Shown: positions 41,378 through 49,351 of the stretch, piece by piece
Layout: every line of letters begins with the position of its first letter
Numbering within the stretch: the first letter of the stretch is position 1
Source of the DNA: Halobaculum sp. CBA1158
GTDB lineage: Archaea > Halobacteriota > Halobacteria > Halobacteriales > Haloferacaceae
Direction of reading: 5' to 3'
Assembly: GCF_021431925.1 (NCBI RefSeq)
Contig: NZ_CP090373.1
Coordinates: forward strand, 1-64,000
DNA length: 64,000 nucleotides
Position numbers and translations under genes: made by a program
The notes under the pieces: generated by a model
What the model was told of the DNA's origin: nothing
What the model saw: the letters and a program-made list of their open reading frames with translations, nothing else
The model's database searches: none

Positions 41378-42073
41378 ATGCAACCGATGGAGATGAATTC
41401 GACTACCGACCCACGAGCAGTCGTACAGGATGTGAGTGAGCGATGGCAGGCGAGTGCAGACTGCGTTGAGTACGTCGGAATGCGTGTCGAGGGAACGCCA
41501 GTGGTCCTGAACCTCACCGCACACGAACGCCTCTCCCCAAATCGAAGTCTCGATCTCGTGCGGCATAGCCCGGCGGGATTCGACTGGGGGTATACGGGAA
41601 GCGGACCGGCACAGCTCGCCTGTGCGCTCCTCCTCGATTACACCGACAACGAAACCGTCGCCCAGCAACACTACATCCAGTTCCGCAACGACGTGGTCAG
41701 TCAGCTGGTGTGTGATGGCCCGGCCGACTGCTGGCACCTCACCGGGGAGGATATCGAGGCGGCACTCGCCGTATTCGAAGAGTACCGAGCACTCACGCCA
41801 GATGGTGGGACGCCGTCATCGTCACTGCCGGCGAATTGGAGTGCGGTGAGTCGGACAGATCGGACAGTCTTCCAACGTCGGGATATCGACCACTACGTCG
41901 TCCTCGCCGAAGGGAGCGAAGAGTGGTTGATCATACTTTGCGCGCAGGGCGACCGGGCGTATCCCGCCCCGCTTGACCATCGAACACTTCCGGTCGAGAA
42001 CGATCCTGCTTTAGCCGTTCAGGAACTCGTCGCTGAGAGTAACGACCTCGTCGAGCCAGAGGAGGAGATCTGA
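41378..42073 (+). CDS. DUF6166-like protein, long form
   Basis: 231 residues. N-terminal half is paralogous to the protein at 39905 (HSPAGFDWGYTGSG, PAQLACALLLDY and a conserved VVSQL). A further ~100 residues form a second acidic alpha/beta part (FQRRDIDHYVVLAEGSEEWL). Function unknown. Its stop overlaps the start of a 51-residue gene at 42073 (TGATG). Confidence 0.7.
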   Translation: MQPMEMNSTTDPRAVVQDVSERWQASADCVEYVGMRVEGTPVVLNLTAHERLSPNRSLDLVRHSPAGFDWGYTGSGPAQLACALLLDYTDNETVAQQHYIQFRNDVVSQLVCDGPADCWHLTGEDIEAALAVFEEYRALTPDGGTPSSSLPANWSAVSRTDRTVFQRRDIDHYVVLAEGSEEWLIILCAQGDRAYPAPLDHRTLPVENDPALAVQELVAESNDLVEPEEEI

Positions 42074-42228
42074 TGGAGAACATCCGACTCTCGCGGGCCA
42101 CGTATCAGCTCATCGAACGCACCGTCACGGCGCTGGAGTGCATCGGCCGAGAACTCGAGCGATACAACGACCGGCACGAGAGCACAGCTGGGAAAGACAC
42201 AGACGAGACGAATCCCGGCGAATCATGA
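42073..42228 (+). CDS. Short 51-residue protein
   Basis: MENIRLSRATYQLIERTVTA begins a 51-residue protein that is one amphipathic helix and an acidic tail. It overlaps the previous stop and its own stop overlaps the next start (ATGA at 42225-42228), so it is translated in a three-gene chain, which is the main argument that it is real. RHH-like small regulators have such a start, but no further evidence is seen. Confidence 0.55.
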   Translation: MENIRLSRATYQLIERTVTALECIGRELERYNDRHESTAGKDTDETNPGES

Positions 42229-42761
42229 CTGGCGAAGCGACGCTTGACGACTTCGAGACCGAGAATTCAGCTGGTAAGTCCCGCTCGCTCACGCTGGAAG
42301 AGCGACTCCTCACCCCGATCTCTCCGTCCATCGGTCTGCGAGTGATTCCCGGTCGCGGCACTCCGCTCTATCTCCAAAATCGGGGAAGAGAGCGGTATCT
42401 CTTCCGCGACGACCACGATCGGTGGTTCATCCTCCAACCGTCGGCGAAAGACTCTGAACAGGCGTTCGTCCGCTGGGTGTATCTCCCAGCAGACAGGCCC
42501 GAACGGCTGGTGCAGTCGGCGCTTCGTCGACGGACGGTGATCGGGTACGACTACGTCCGGCGGTCGGTTGCACCAGACCCAATCAGATCAACGGTGACGG
42601 CGATGTTCGTCACGGAACGCTGGCCCGAGACAGCCTACGAATGTGGATCGTGTGAGACGCTGTTCGATACGGCACGAGAGCACGCCCTCCATTGCTGGGA
42701 TGTTCATCCCTGGGTGCCGAATCCAGAGCAGGTACGCCGGCGGCGTCAGCCCGACGAGTGA
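42225..42761 (+). CDS. Zinc-binding hypothetical protein
   Basis: 178 residues. Beta-rich core (GTPLYLQNRGRERYLFRDDH, WFILQPS) and a C2H2-type zinc-finger pattern near the end (YECGSCETLFDTAREHALHC, then WDVHPW). Not recognised. Third gene of the coupled chain starting at 41378. Inverted-repeat copy C follows 40 bp after its stop. Confidence 0.6.
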   Translation: MTGEATLDDFETENSAGKSRSLTLEERLLTPISPSIGLRVIPGRGTPLYLQNRGRERYLFRDDHDRWFILQPSAKDSEQAFVRWVYLPADRPERLVQSALRRRTVIGYDYVRRSVAPDPIRSTVTAMFVTERWPETAYECGSCETLFDTAREHALHCWDVHPWVPNPEQVRRRRQPDE

Positions 42762-42801
42762 GTTGGAAAATCCTGGGCAGGTACCGAAGCCGTCCAGATA
42801 A

Positions 42802-42843
42802 TTAACCAACAAAGTGCGAGTTCTGGGATTTAATGTTGGTTAA
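42802..42843. promoter_or_regulatory. Dispersed inverted repeat, copy C (N24 spacer)
   Basis: TTAACCAAC 42802-42810 and GTTGGTTAA 42835-42843, followed 15 bp later by leader copy 10, then the gene at 42920. Confidence 0.85.
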
Positions 42844-42858
42844 TAGCGGACCGCGGCT

Positions 42859-42894
42859 CCGTTTATTGCCCCTCTGAGAGGGTGCAGGGCGGGC
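42859..42894 (+). promoter_or_regulatory. Leader element copy 10
   Basis: CCGTTTATTG then CCCTCT-g-AGAGGG, followed by TGCAGGGCGGGC: the 5' arm GCCC can also pair with the later GGGC. Directly after inverted repeat copy C and 25 nt before the gene at 42920. Confidence 0.7.
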
Positions 42895-42919
42895 GGATTC
42901 GCCCTCGCAGACCACATTC

Positions 42920-43921
42920 ATGTCGCTCGATATCAGCCCCAGCAGCAGCACTGAACGCGAGATTGCCGCTGCCAGACAAGCCGACAGCGTGGCGTTCCTT
43001 CATCGAGCGCCGTTCTCTCTGGATGCCCACAGGCTCGGCTACCTACCCGGGTTCCGAGAGGACTGCGGATATCAGCAGACTCAGTTCAAGCATTTGGACA
43101 TCCCCGTCGGGATGTTGGATAACGACTTTCGGAATCCCGATCTGGATCGATACGTCGCCCAGTTTTTCGAACACGAACCCAAGGTCGGCGTGATTGGGGA
43201 CGTGTACGATCCCGACGACGTCGATAGATACGTGGCCGCCGCACGGGAGATACAGGCGAGCTATCCCGATGCAGACCTCGTCATCGTCCCCAAGTGCCGC
43301 AAGGTGATCGACATGATTCCCGACGCCCTCGTGCTCGGCTACTCACGAGGGTATGCCGACCGATTGGCCCACGAGTTCTCCGAGCCGACCAACTGGCGGG
43401 GCCGTCGTGTTCATATCCTCGGTGGAAGCCCGCCGAAACAGCTCGACGTCATCGAGCAACTGACCCGACCGACACTCACAGACGACCCACCGGCCGACAT
43501 TGTCGGTCTCGATTGGAACGGCCTACATCGCGGGGCACAGTTCGGGGAATTCTGGACGGCGGATGGTTGGGACGACAGCGGTCGCGACACCGACCACGTC
43601 ACGGTTCGCAAGACGGTCCGCCACAGTCTCGCCCGTCTCAAGGAATTCTGGCAGGCTCAAGGTGTTTGGCCCGAATCGACACCACAGGACGACTCCTTCG
43701 AGATCGAGTATGAGGGGCCATCGCCGGGGGATCTCGATGGTGCTGCGTGTACCGAATGCGAAGCGAACGTCTGGACGACTCAGCGCGGTCCATTCGTCGC
43801 CGAGTATGATACCGGCGTGCTCTGTGGCTACTGCAGCTACGAGTGCTACTTCTCACATCGCCATCGGAACAACCTGGAGGAGATCGCCAGCGAGCAGAGC
43901 GTGTACATTCCACCGGCGTGA
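42920..43921 (+). CDS. DUF6610-like protein with possible TGT/DpdA-type barrel
   Basis: 333 residues. Repeated beta-alpha units fit a TIM barrel, with motifs reminiscent of tRNA-guanine transglycosylase and phage DpdA proteins: MLDNDFRNPDLDRYV (near 66-80), VIGDVYDPDDV, VHILGGSPPKQL (near 167-178) and IVGLDWNGLHRGAQFGEFW (near 194-212). DpdA enzymes exchange guanine in DNA for a 7-deazaguanine. A C-terminal zinc-ribbon (CTECEANVW, CGYCSYECYF) could bind DNA. No deazaguanine synthesis genes are in the window, so the role is hypothetical. Confidence 0.5.
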   Translation: MSLDISPSSSTEREIAAARQADSVAFLHRAPFSLDAHRLGYLPGFREDCGYQQTQFKHLDIPVGMLDNDFRNPDLDRYVAQFFEHEPKVGVIGDVYDPDDVDRYVAAAREIQASYPDADLVIVPKCRKVIDMIPDALVLGYSRGYADRLAHEFSEPTNWRGRRVHILGGSPPKQLDVIEQLTRPTLTDDPPADIVGLDWNGLHRGAQFGEFWTADGWDDSGRDTDHVTVRKTVRHSLARLKEFWQAQGVWPESTPQDDSFEIEYEGPSPGDLDGAACTECEANVWTTQRGPFVAEYDTGVLCGYCSYECYFSHRHRNNLEEIASEQSVYIPPA

Positions 43922-43927
43922 CGCTAC

Positions 43928-43968
43928 GAGTGGTTTTTCGCGCCCCGGAGGGGGCGAGGGCTCGATCC
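43928..43968 (+). promoter_or_regulatory. Leader element copy 11
   Basis: GAGTGGTTTTTCGCGCCCC, gga, GGGGGC, then GAGGGCTCG; 5' GCCC may pair with either G-rich arm. 28 nt before the gene at 43997. Confidence 0.7.
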
Positions 43969-43996
43969 AAAAAGTCCTCCGAGAAGGTGATTTTCC

Positions 43997-44344
43997 GTGA
44001 GTCAACAACAGCGTCCGAACGATGTCTCGATTGACGACATTCCAGTCGACGTATCGAACACCCAATCAGGCGAGGTCGACCCCGCCGAGGTACCCGAGGA
44101 GATTCGGTCGATCACTCGTGGACTCGCAAGCGAGCAACCGCCGACGAATCCGCTCGTCGTCCTGAAGGCCGCCCGCTGGTGGTATATACATGGTAAGGGC
44201 GGGACCGATCCTGCGTTCCAGTGGGCCATCGAGTGGGCACGACACCTCGCGACGGACACGCCGAGCGATGTCGACCAGTTCGACGCGTTCCTTGAGTACC
44301 TCGTCACGGTCGGCTTCGCTGACGAGAAAGCAGCGCTCCGATAG
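43997..44344 (+). CDS. Small acidic hypothetical protein
   Basis: 115 residues from GTG 43997 (VSQQQRPNDVSIDD...). A disordered start is followed by two or three helices (LVVLKAARWWYIHGKGGTD, AIEWARHLATD, FDAFLEYLVTVG). Not recognised. The ArdC-like gene follows after leader copy 12. Confidence 0.55.
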   Translation: MSQQQRPNDVSIDDIPVDVSNTQSGEVDPAEVPEEIRSITRGLASEQPPTNPLVVLKAARWWYIHGKGGTDPAFQWAIEWARHLATDTPSDVDQFDAFLEYLVTVGFADEKAALR

Positions 44345-44376
44345 CAGCTCCGATCTAAACCCCCCGAAGTCGCGCC

Positions 44377-44414
44377 GATGTTTATCGTGCGCCCCCGAGG
44401 GGTGCGGCGCGTCC
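44377..44414 (+). promoter_or_regulatory. Leader element copy 12
   Basis: GATGTTTATCGTGCGCCCCC-ga-GGGG-TGC-GGCGCG: CCCC with GGGG or GCGCC with GGCGC. 33 nt before the ArdC-like gene. Confidence 0.7.
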
Positions 44415-44447
44415 TGACTTCTCGGAGACGTCGTCGTACTCGATGTG

Positions 44448-45386
44448 ATGCAATCCATGATGACAGCCAGTGAGTCGGGGGTCTCGTTCGAGGAGACCGA
44501 CACCCGACACGACAAGATGCACAGTACGATCGAAGACTGGATCGACGATCTCGTCGCAGACGTCGACGAGGCAAAAGCCAGCCAACAGTTCCAGGAGTGG
44601 CTCGATGTCCAGTCCCGATTCCACGACTATTCTCATCGTAACACCCTCCTGATCAAACTCCAGTGTCCCGAGGCGACCCGCGTGGCGGGCTACAATACGT
44701 GGAGATCGGAGTTCGACCGGCACGTCCAAGAGGGCGAACAGGCGATCTGGATCTGGGCACCCATTATTACGAAGCAGTGCCCCGAGTGCGAGAACTCACC
44801 GAGCTACCACGAGCAAAGTGACTGTGACTATGACGAGACATCGCCCGAGGAGTGGTCGAAAGGACTGGTTGGATTCAAACCAACGGCAGTCTTCGATGTG
44901 TCTCAAACCGAGGGCGAACCGCTACCCGAGCTGGAAACCGAGGCAGCTGGTGACGCCGACGACCTGGTGCCAGCGCTCCTCCATGCGGCAACTACTCTCG
45001 ATATCGACGTCCGTGTCGTCGACGCTGCCGAGTGGGAGCATGGCGACGCGAAAGGCGTCTGCAAACACCGGACTCTCCACGAATGCCAACCCGTCGTCGA
45101 AGCGAAAGCCCGCTCAAATCAGGCCGATCTCGCCGTGACGTTGATTCACGAGTACGCCCACGCACTGCTCCATTTCGATGTCGACGACGAACCCGAGCGT
45201 GCAAAACGCGAGGTCGAAGCCGAAGCCGTTGCGTACATCGTCGGGCGGTATTTCAACCTAGATACGAGCGGATCAGCGTTCTATCTTGCCGCGTGGCAGG
45301 ACGACGATGCGGAGAGCATTCAGGAGCGACTCGGCCGGATCAGTTCGACCGCGCAGGAGGTCATCGGGACAGTTGTAGACGGCTGA
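44448..45386 (+). CDS. ArdC-like anti-restriction protein with metalloprotease fold
   Basis: 312 residues. The N-terminal ssDNA-binding-type domain (SRFHDYSHRNTLLIKLQCPE and ATRVAGYNTW) is typical of ArdC, which protects incoming single-stranded plasmid DNA. A zinc-ribbon-like insert (CPECENSPSY, HEQSDCD at about 111-130) splits the domains. A C-terminal zincin has HEYAH at about 234-238 (LIHEYAHALLHF) and a Glu-rich third ligand region (EVEAEAVAYIVG). The extra Cys insert is unusual. Role in establishment after transfer fits the conjugation genes. ATG 44448 chosen; GTG 44445 possible. Confidence 0.8.
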   Translation: MQSMMTASESGVSFEETDTRHDKMHSTIEDWIDDLVADVDEAKASQQFQEWLDVQSRFHDYSHRNTLLIKLQCPEATRVAGYNTWRSEFDRHVQEGEQAIWIWAPIITKQCPECENSPSYHEQSDCDYDETSPEEWSKGLVGFKPTAVFDVSQTEGEPLPELETEAAGDADDLVPALLHAATTLDIDVRVVDAAEWEHGDAKGVCKHRTLHECQPVVEAKARSNQADLAVTLIHEYAHALLHFDVDDEPERAKREVEAEAVAYIVGRYFNLDTSGSAFYLAAWQDDDAESIQERLGRISSTAQEVIGTVVDG

Positions 45387-45404
45387 ACACCTCCTTCCCG
45401 GCTG

Positions 45405-45445
45405 TTAACCAACGCCGGAGGGTACTATCCCACTCTGTTGGTTAA
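45405..45445. promoter_or_regulatory. Dispersed inverted repeat, copy D (N23 spacer)
   Basis: TTAACCAAC 45405-45413 and GTTGGTTAA 45437-45445. It lies between two convergent genes (ArdC-like ending at 45386; NTase ending at 45511), so it is not at a promoter. Confidence 0.85.
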
Positions 45446-45510
45446 TTCGTTCGGCGTCCCGACCCCGTGTGTTTCGATCGGTCCCGAGACATACCCATCG
45501 ACAGTCGATG

Positions 45511-46206
45511 TTATCGTTCAGAATCGATTCGGCGCTGCTGGTCACGAAGGAACTCAACGACGGCATCGATATCCTGTTCGGGAACCGTTTGCTGTTCGAA
45601 GACCCCTTTGAATGCGTCCGCGAAATTCTCCGACGTGAGGCGGTTGAGGACAGTCTCGATGCGACCAGCGAGCTTCTCGGATTCTCCGCGATGCAGATGA
45701 GTCGCGATCCGGTCGAAATCCGCGCCAGCAGCCAGCACCACCAGATCCCGGGAGTCTGCCTTGCGGCCACTGTGAAGTTTCACGGCAAACAGCAACTCCC
45801 GTTCCGGAATCCTGGCTGTTACCGGGCGCCCGGTTCGCAGTTCCTGGGTGACGGAGTGCTGGGTCAGATAGCGATACGACCATTCAGCTTCCGTCTGGCG
45901 ACAGCCCAACGCGTCGACCATCGCGTCGAACCGGACCGGATTCCCGATGTCCTTCTCAAACCGGATGGTACGGCCCTCGTAGAGCTCGTTTCGCTCGACA
46001 TCGGCCGTTTTCTCGTAGCCGCGGTCGGTGAGAAGGTCCGTGTAGTCGTCGACCGCTTGGGCCGGAATGACGACGTCGACGTCCGTGGTGAAGCGTTGAT
46101 TGAACGCCGCGATCGCCCACCCACCGACGAGCACGTACGGCAGGTCAGCGTCAATGACGGCCTCCAGGGTGTCCAGCAATTCATCTTCGCGTTCACCGAG
46201 GCTCAT
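45511..46206 (-). CDS. AbiEii-like nucleotidyltransferase toxin
   Basis: 231 residues. The nucleotidyltransferase signature is G28-G29-W30 with T-D42-V-D44 (VLVGGWAI, TTDVDVVI), as in AbiEii/MenT toxins, which transfer nucleotides to tRNA or other targets. The acidic positions are intact. It overlaps its upstream partner gene by 4 nt (ATGA), the normal AbiE order of antitoxin then toxin. Toxin target and activity are not known. Confidence 0.75.
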   Translation of the reverse strand: MSLGEREDELLDTLEAVIDADLPYVLVGGWAIAAFNQRFTTDVDVVIPAQAVDDYTDLLTDRGYEKTADVERNELYEGRTIRFEKDIGNPVRFDAMVDALGCRQTEAEWSYRYLTQHSVTQELRTGRPVTARIPERELLFAVKLHSGRKADSRDLVVLAAGADFDRIATHLHRGESEKLAGRIETVLNRLTSENFADAFKGVFEQQTVPEQDIDAVVEFLRDQQRRIDSER

Positions 46207-46877
46207 GCATTGAGACGCGGATCCTCGTGGGACGCGTCGATATCGCGGTCGTACTCGTCGGCGATCATCTCCAACGCCGGTTCGTAGTTCACCCGGTACT
46301 CCAACATGTGCTCGATTGCCTCATCCAACGGAATGACGGGATTGCCGTCGACCCACTCGCGAGTGATCTCCCCACTCGTCGGGAACAACACGTACGAGAC
46401 GGTCGCGTCGTAGTCGCTCGCATCCGGCCGCTCTTCGATCCGGCTCGGAATCCCGAACTCATCGAAGAACGCCGTCCACCGTTCGATATCCCGGTCGGCG
46501 ACCTGGATGAAGATCGGGTAGTCGTCGTGGCCGCGGGCGATCTGATAGCCGCCGTGGGTCCAGACGTAGACGCTGTCGATTTTCGTGTACGCAAAGGGCA
46601 TCCCGGCGAAGTGCGGAATGACGTAGCCATCGCCGATCGAAGGGGGAACAGCGCGAGAGATGGCCGCGACGAGATCGTAGTAGCGATCCCTGACAGCGTA
46701 ATTCTCGATGTAGACGCCGTCCTCACGTCGGATGAAGCCTGCGTCATCCAACCGCTCGATCCAGTCGTAGACCCACGAGTAGGAGCCGTCGATCTTCTGG
46801 GCGATCCGACGGATCGAGTCGCCCGGCCGGGCCGCGACCATAATTTTCGCCGCGGTCTCGTCGACGTACTCCATCAT
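46203..46877 (-). CDS. AbiEi-like antitoxin with winged-helix N-terminus
   Basis: 224 residues. N-terminal winged-helix domain (about 1-65: SIRRIAQKIDGSYSWVYDWI) and a longer C-terminal domain (beta-rich with AGMPFAYTKIDSVYV), typical of AbiEi antitoxins that repress their own promoter. It starts the operon. An AT-rich stretch at 46890-46945 is a likely promoter. Type IV toxin-antitoxin or abortive-infection function is inferred. Confidence 0.7.
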   Translation of the reverse strand: MMEYVDETAAKIMVAARPGDSIRRIAQKIDGSYSWVYDWIERLDDAGFIRREDGVYIENYAVRDRYYDLVAAISRAVPPSIGDGYVIPHFAGMPFAYTKIDSVYVWTHGGYQIARGHDDYPIFIQVADRDIERWTAFFDEFGIPSRIEERPDASDYDATVSYVLFPTSGEITREWVDGNPVIPLDEAIEHMLEYRVNYEPALEMIADEYDRDIDASHEDPRLNA

Positions 46878-47008
46878 CGATAGTTATCGGTATCGCATCT
46901 AACTGTATTAGTCTTGTCCCCCGTATTCCCTTATAAAGTTATCTCTATACAGACATACCCTCTTGGCTCAGGTAGTCCGATCCGGCGCAGCATTCGAGCA
47001 GAAATGAA

Positions 47009-47050
47009 TTAACCAACAGAGGATACGACTGATCGCTATTTGTTGGTTAA
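47009..47050. promoter_or_regulatory. Dispersed inverted repeat, copy E (N24 spacer)
   Basis: TTAACCAAC 47009-47017 and GTTGGTTAA 47042-47050. Directly followed by leader copy 13 and the SWIM gene. Confidence 0.85.
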
Positions 47051-47087
47051 GTCTATCAGCGCCCGCCGAGGGGCGGAGGCGCAGTCC
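47051..47087 (+). promoter_or_regulatory. Leader element copy 13
   Basis: GTCTATCAGCGCCC then GCCGAG, GGGCG and GAGGCGC; CGCCC (47060-47064) pairs with GGGCG (47071-47075) or GCGCC (47059-47063) with GGCGC (47078-47082). 14 nt before the gene at 47102. Confidence 0.7.
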
Positions 47088-47101
47088 CGTCTCCACGAAC
47101 T

Positions 47102-47920
47102 ATGACCGACCGATATCTAACGACCGTTCTCGACGAGGCAGAGCGAGTCGCAGAGCACCACGAGCAGGTCGCCCAATCATCAGACCATCCGGAACACGAG
47201 TATCTCCGGTACGCCGTCCTTCGGCTGCTCGAAGACGAGGCTGACGACACATCGGTGGAGGTACCGCAGATTGACGGCGTGACTGTCGGCTACGGAGAGG
47301 ACGACGCGATGTGCAACAGCTGGGACGACGACGTCGAGTGGTGGGAGACGGTTCCGCCGCAGGAGGCATGTACTCGCTTCCGGGTATTCTACCCCGACGA
47401 ATACGACGCTGTTCCGCGAGTCATCGTCGACGTGATGGCAGCACTCGGGGCGTGGCGTGTCTGGATCGGGAGCGCTGCCGCCTGTGGCTCCTACGACCAT
47501 CGCGAGCGGCGGGAAGTCCACTATCTGTGGCCGGAGGGGCATCCGGTCGAGGCCCTGGTTGCGAATCGGCTCCAGGATCCCGAAGCTGCGGTTGCCCCAG
47601 ACGGCGGCCGCTCCGGCGACGTGCGCGATCGGATGGTCGTCACGGAGCACTCGCCCCAGCACGACGACCTCGAGCCGCGAACCAGCCGTGCCGTCGACGA
47701 ATCGATGGCCGTCTCGCTGCTCGAAAAGGGTGGCCTCTATGAGGTCCGATCGGCGTCCGGAAACTGGTATGAAGTCGACGTGATCAGCGAGTCGTGTACG
47801 TGTCCAGACTGGCGGAAGCGTACGCCCGATGGCGGCTGTAAACACCTCCGGCGAGTCGATCAGGAGATCAAGCAGGGGCGGGTCCCACGACCTGATGGGC
47901 GTCTCCCCTCGAACTCGTAG
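47102..47920 (+). CDS. SWIM zinc-finger protein
   Basis: 272 residues. Acidic N-terminus, central beta-rich segment, and a C-terminal SWIM zinc finger (CTCPDWRKR then CKHL: the C-x-C-x(n)-C-x-H order) near residues 236-252. SWIM domains often bind DNA or partners in plasmid and recombination proteins. Preceded by inverted repeat copy E and leader copy 13, followed by a hairpin. Confidence 0.8.
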   Translation: MTDRYLTTVLDEAERVAEHHEQVAQSSDHPEHEYLRYAVLRLLEDEADDTSVEVPQIDGVTVGYGEDDAMCNSWDDDVEWWETVPPQEACTRFRVFYPDEYDAVPRVIVDVMAALGAWRVWIGSAAACGSYDHRERREVHYLWPEGHPVEALVANRLQDPEAAVAPDGGRSGDVRDRMVVTEHSPQHDDLEPRTSRAVDESMAVSLLEKGGLYEVRSASGNWYEVDVISESCTCPDWRKRTPDGGCKHLRRVDQEIKQGRVPRPDGRLPSNS

Positions 47921-47965
47921 GATCGCCCAGCGTTCGAGATCTCCCGAGGCTACTGTAACATCAGA

Positions 47966-47990
47966 CGAAACTCCTTGATGGAGAGTTTCG
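47966..47990 (+). terminator. Hairpin after the SWIM gene
   Basis: CGAAACTC (47966-47973) and GAGTTTCG (47983-47990), 8-bp stem, 9-nt loop, 45 nt past the SWIM stop. No T-run follows, so terminator function is doubtful. Confidence 0.35.
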
Positions 47991-48038
47991 AGTAGTGAGA
48001 CGGCTGCTGGAGAACCGGTGAGAACAGTTGGCAGCAAC

Positions 48039-48079
48039 TTAACCAACAAAACTATGCAGTTTGCGCCTGTGTTGGTTAA
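48039..48079. promoter_or_regulatory. Dispersed inverted repeat, copy F (N23 spacer)
   Basis: TTAACCAAC 48039-48047 and GTTGGTTAA 48071-48079, 14 bp before the ATG of the gene at 48093. In this copy the right arm is so close to the start that it must be inside or next to the transcript start, a good position for repression. Confidence 0.85.
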
Positions 48080-48092
48080 CACAGATCGGCCC

Positions 48093-48416
48093 ATGTCCTA
48101 CGAGCCACCGACGCCCCCAGCGGACCTCCCCACCGACGTCATCGACACACTCAACGGCTATTCACCCGAGCTGCTCCGAGACGTTGCCCACTATGCCGAG
48201 GACCTCGCCGAGCATCGCGAGCGCGAGGCCCGCCTTGCCGAAGCGGAGGAGGAAGACGAGATCGACGAGCGACCCGATGACCTCCCCGATGATGTCCCGA
48301 CGAAGGCGACGATCACGATCAAGGAGATCAACGACAACCGCTACTACTACTGGCAGTGGCGAGAAGGAGATCGCGTCAAATCAAAGTACAAATCCCCAGT
48401 GAATCCGGACGAGTAG
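48093..48416 (+). CDS. Small acidic protein (DUF6788-like)
   Basis: 107 residues. Charged helical middle (LRDVAHYAEDLAEHREREA) and a C-terminal beta pair (ATITIKEINDNRYYYWQWRE, GDRVKSKYKSP) of the type seen in DUF6788-like proteins. Function unknown. ATG 48093 chosen because any earlier start would translate the inverted repeat. Confidence 0.65.
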   Translation: MSYEPPTPPADLPTDVIDTLNGYSPELLRDVAHYAEDLAEHREREARLAEAEEEDEIDERPDDLPDDVPTKATITIKEINDNRYYYWQWREGDRVKSKYKSPVNPDE

Positions 48417-48509
48417 ACGAACTAGTACCTCAGTCGGATGGCCAGCTGTTCGGGGAGACACCCCGTCTGCGAAGTGAAAGACGCAGGGTACGGGAGAAGT
48501 CCCGAGTTG

Positions 48510-49105
48510 ATGAGTGAGGATCCAGTCACTGTCGACGAACTCGCCGAGAAAGCCGACGAGTATCTGCACGAAGCCTCACTCACACCGGAAGAATACGAAG
48601 CCCTGAAACAGAGTGTTGCGGAGCTCACGCCGATCTTCTCAGCTAAGAATTCGCACTTTGTCCTCGGCAGCTACGGGAAACATGAAATCCGTCGTCTCCA
48701 GCTCGTAAAAGATCGTCTCAACCGACAGCCCGGTGCGTACGCGTTTCTGATGGTCGACATTCGAAGCGAGTTGACGAATACCTACCTCAAGTTCCGGCTG
48801 CTCGCCGATCACACAGACGTCATCGTGGGCGTCACCGAACACGCTCAGGGCTGCTTCCTCGTCGAGCAGGGCTACTTCACAGCCCTAGAGGAGTACTTCG
48901 CGAAGACGCACGTGTTCAAACGCGAGTACAACACGATAGATGCGGACGCGATCGACACGAACGTAGCCGTCGAGAGTCCTACAGTGGAATGCAGACCGCG
49001 ATCTTCGAGATGCTCAACGATGCTAGGCGTCTCTGCCGGTGGACGACTGAGAACGACCTCGTCGAGTGTACCGAGGCTCTCGTGAGTGATCAGGAATACC
49101 CGTAG
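48510..49105 (+). pseudogene. Frameshifted helical protein gene
   Basis: From ATG 48510 (MSEDPVTVDELAEKADE) the frame codes for a normal acidic protein up to about 48975 (YNTIDADAIDTNVAVE), then turns into an Arg/Ser-rich reading. The neighbouring frame continues as good protein (SYSGMQTAIFEMLNDARRLC ... VSDQEYP) to TAG 49103-49105. A single missing base near 48975-48985 would restore about 199 residues. Either a true frameshift mutation or a sequencing error. Family not recognised. Confidence 0.7.
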
Positions 49106-49351
49106 ACAGAGACTAATCGGTTACTCACACCCCCGACGTTTCTGTCGTTTCTCCACGAAATCCTGTTCACTGATGGCCCAGACAACAAATGAACTCGAAC
49201 AGGAAGACATCCCCCGTTTTCGAGTAGTAAGTGCGGGGGTGAATCCGTGCAAGATTGGGTCTTCGAACCACGAACCCTCACGGGATAAGTAGTCCACTGG
49301 AGAGCGATTGCAAATGCTCGTAAATGAAATGTCGTTTAGATTTTGTCAGAC

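Noticed and set aside
49173-49292. Short open frame beginning MAQTTNELEQED
   Set aside because: Only 39 codons, no ribosome site or neighbour coupling, and composition falls apart after the first 15 codons; it lies in the region next to the origin boxes.
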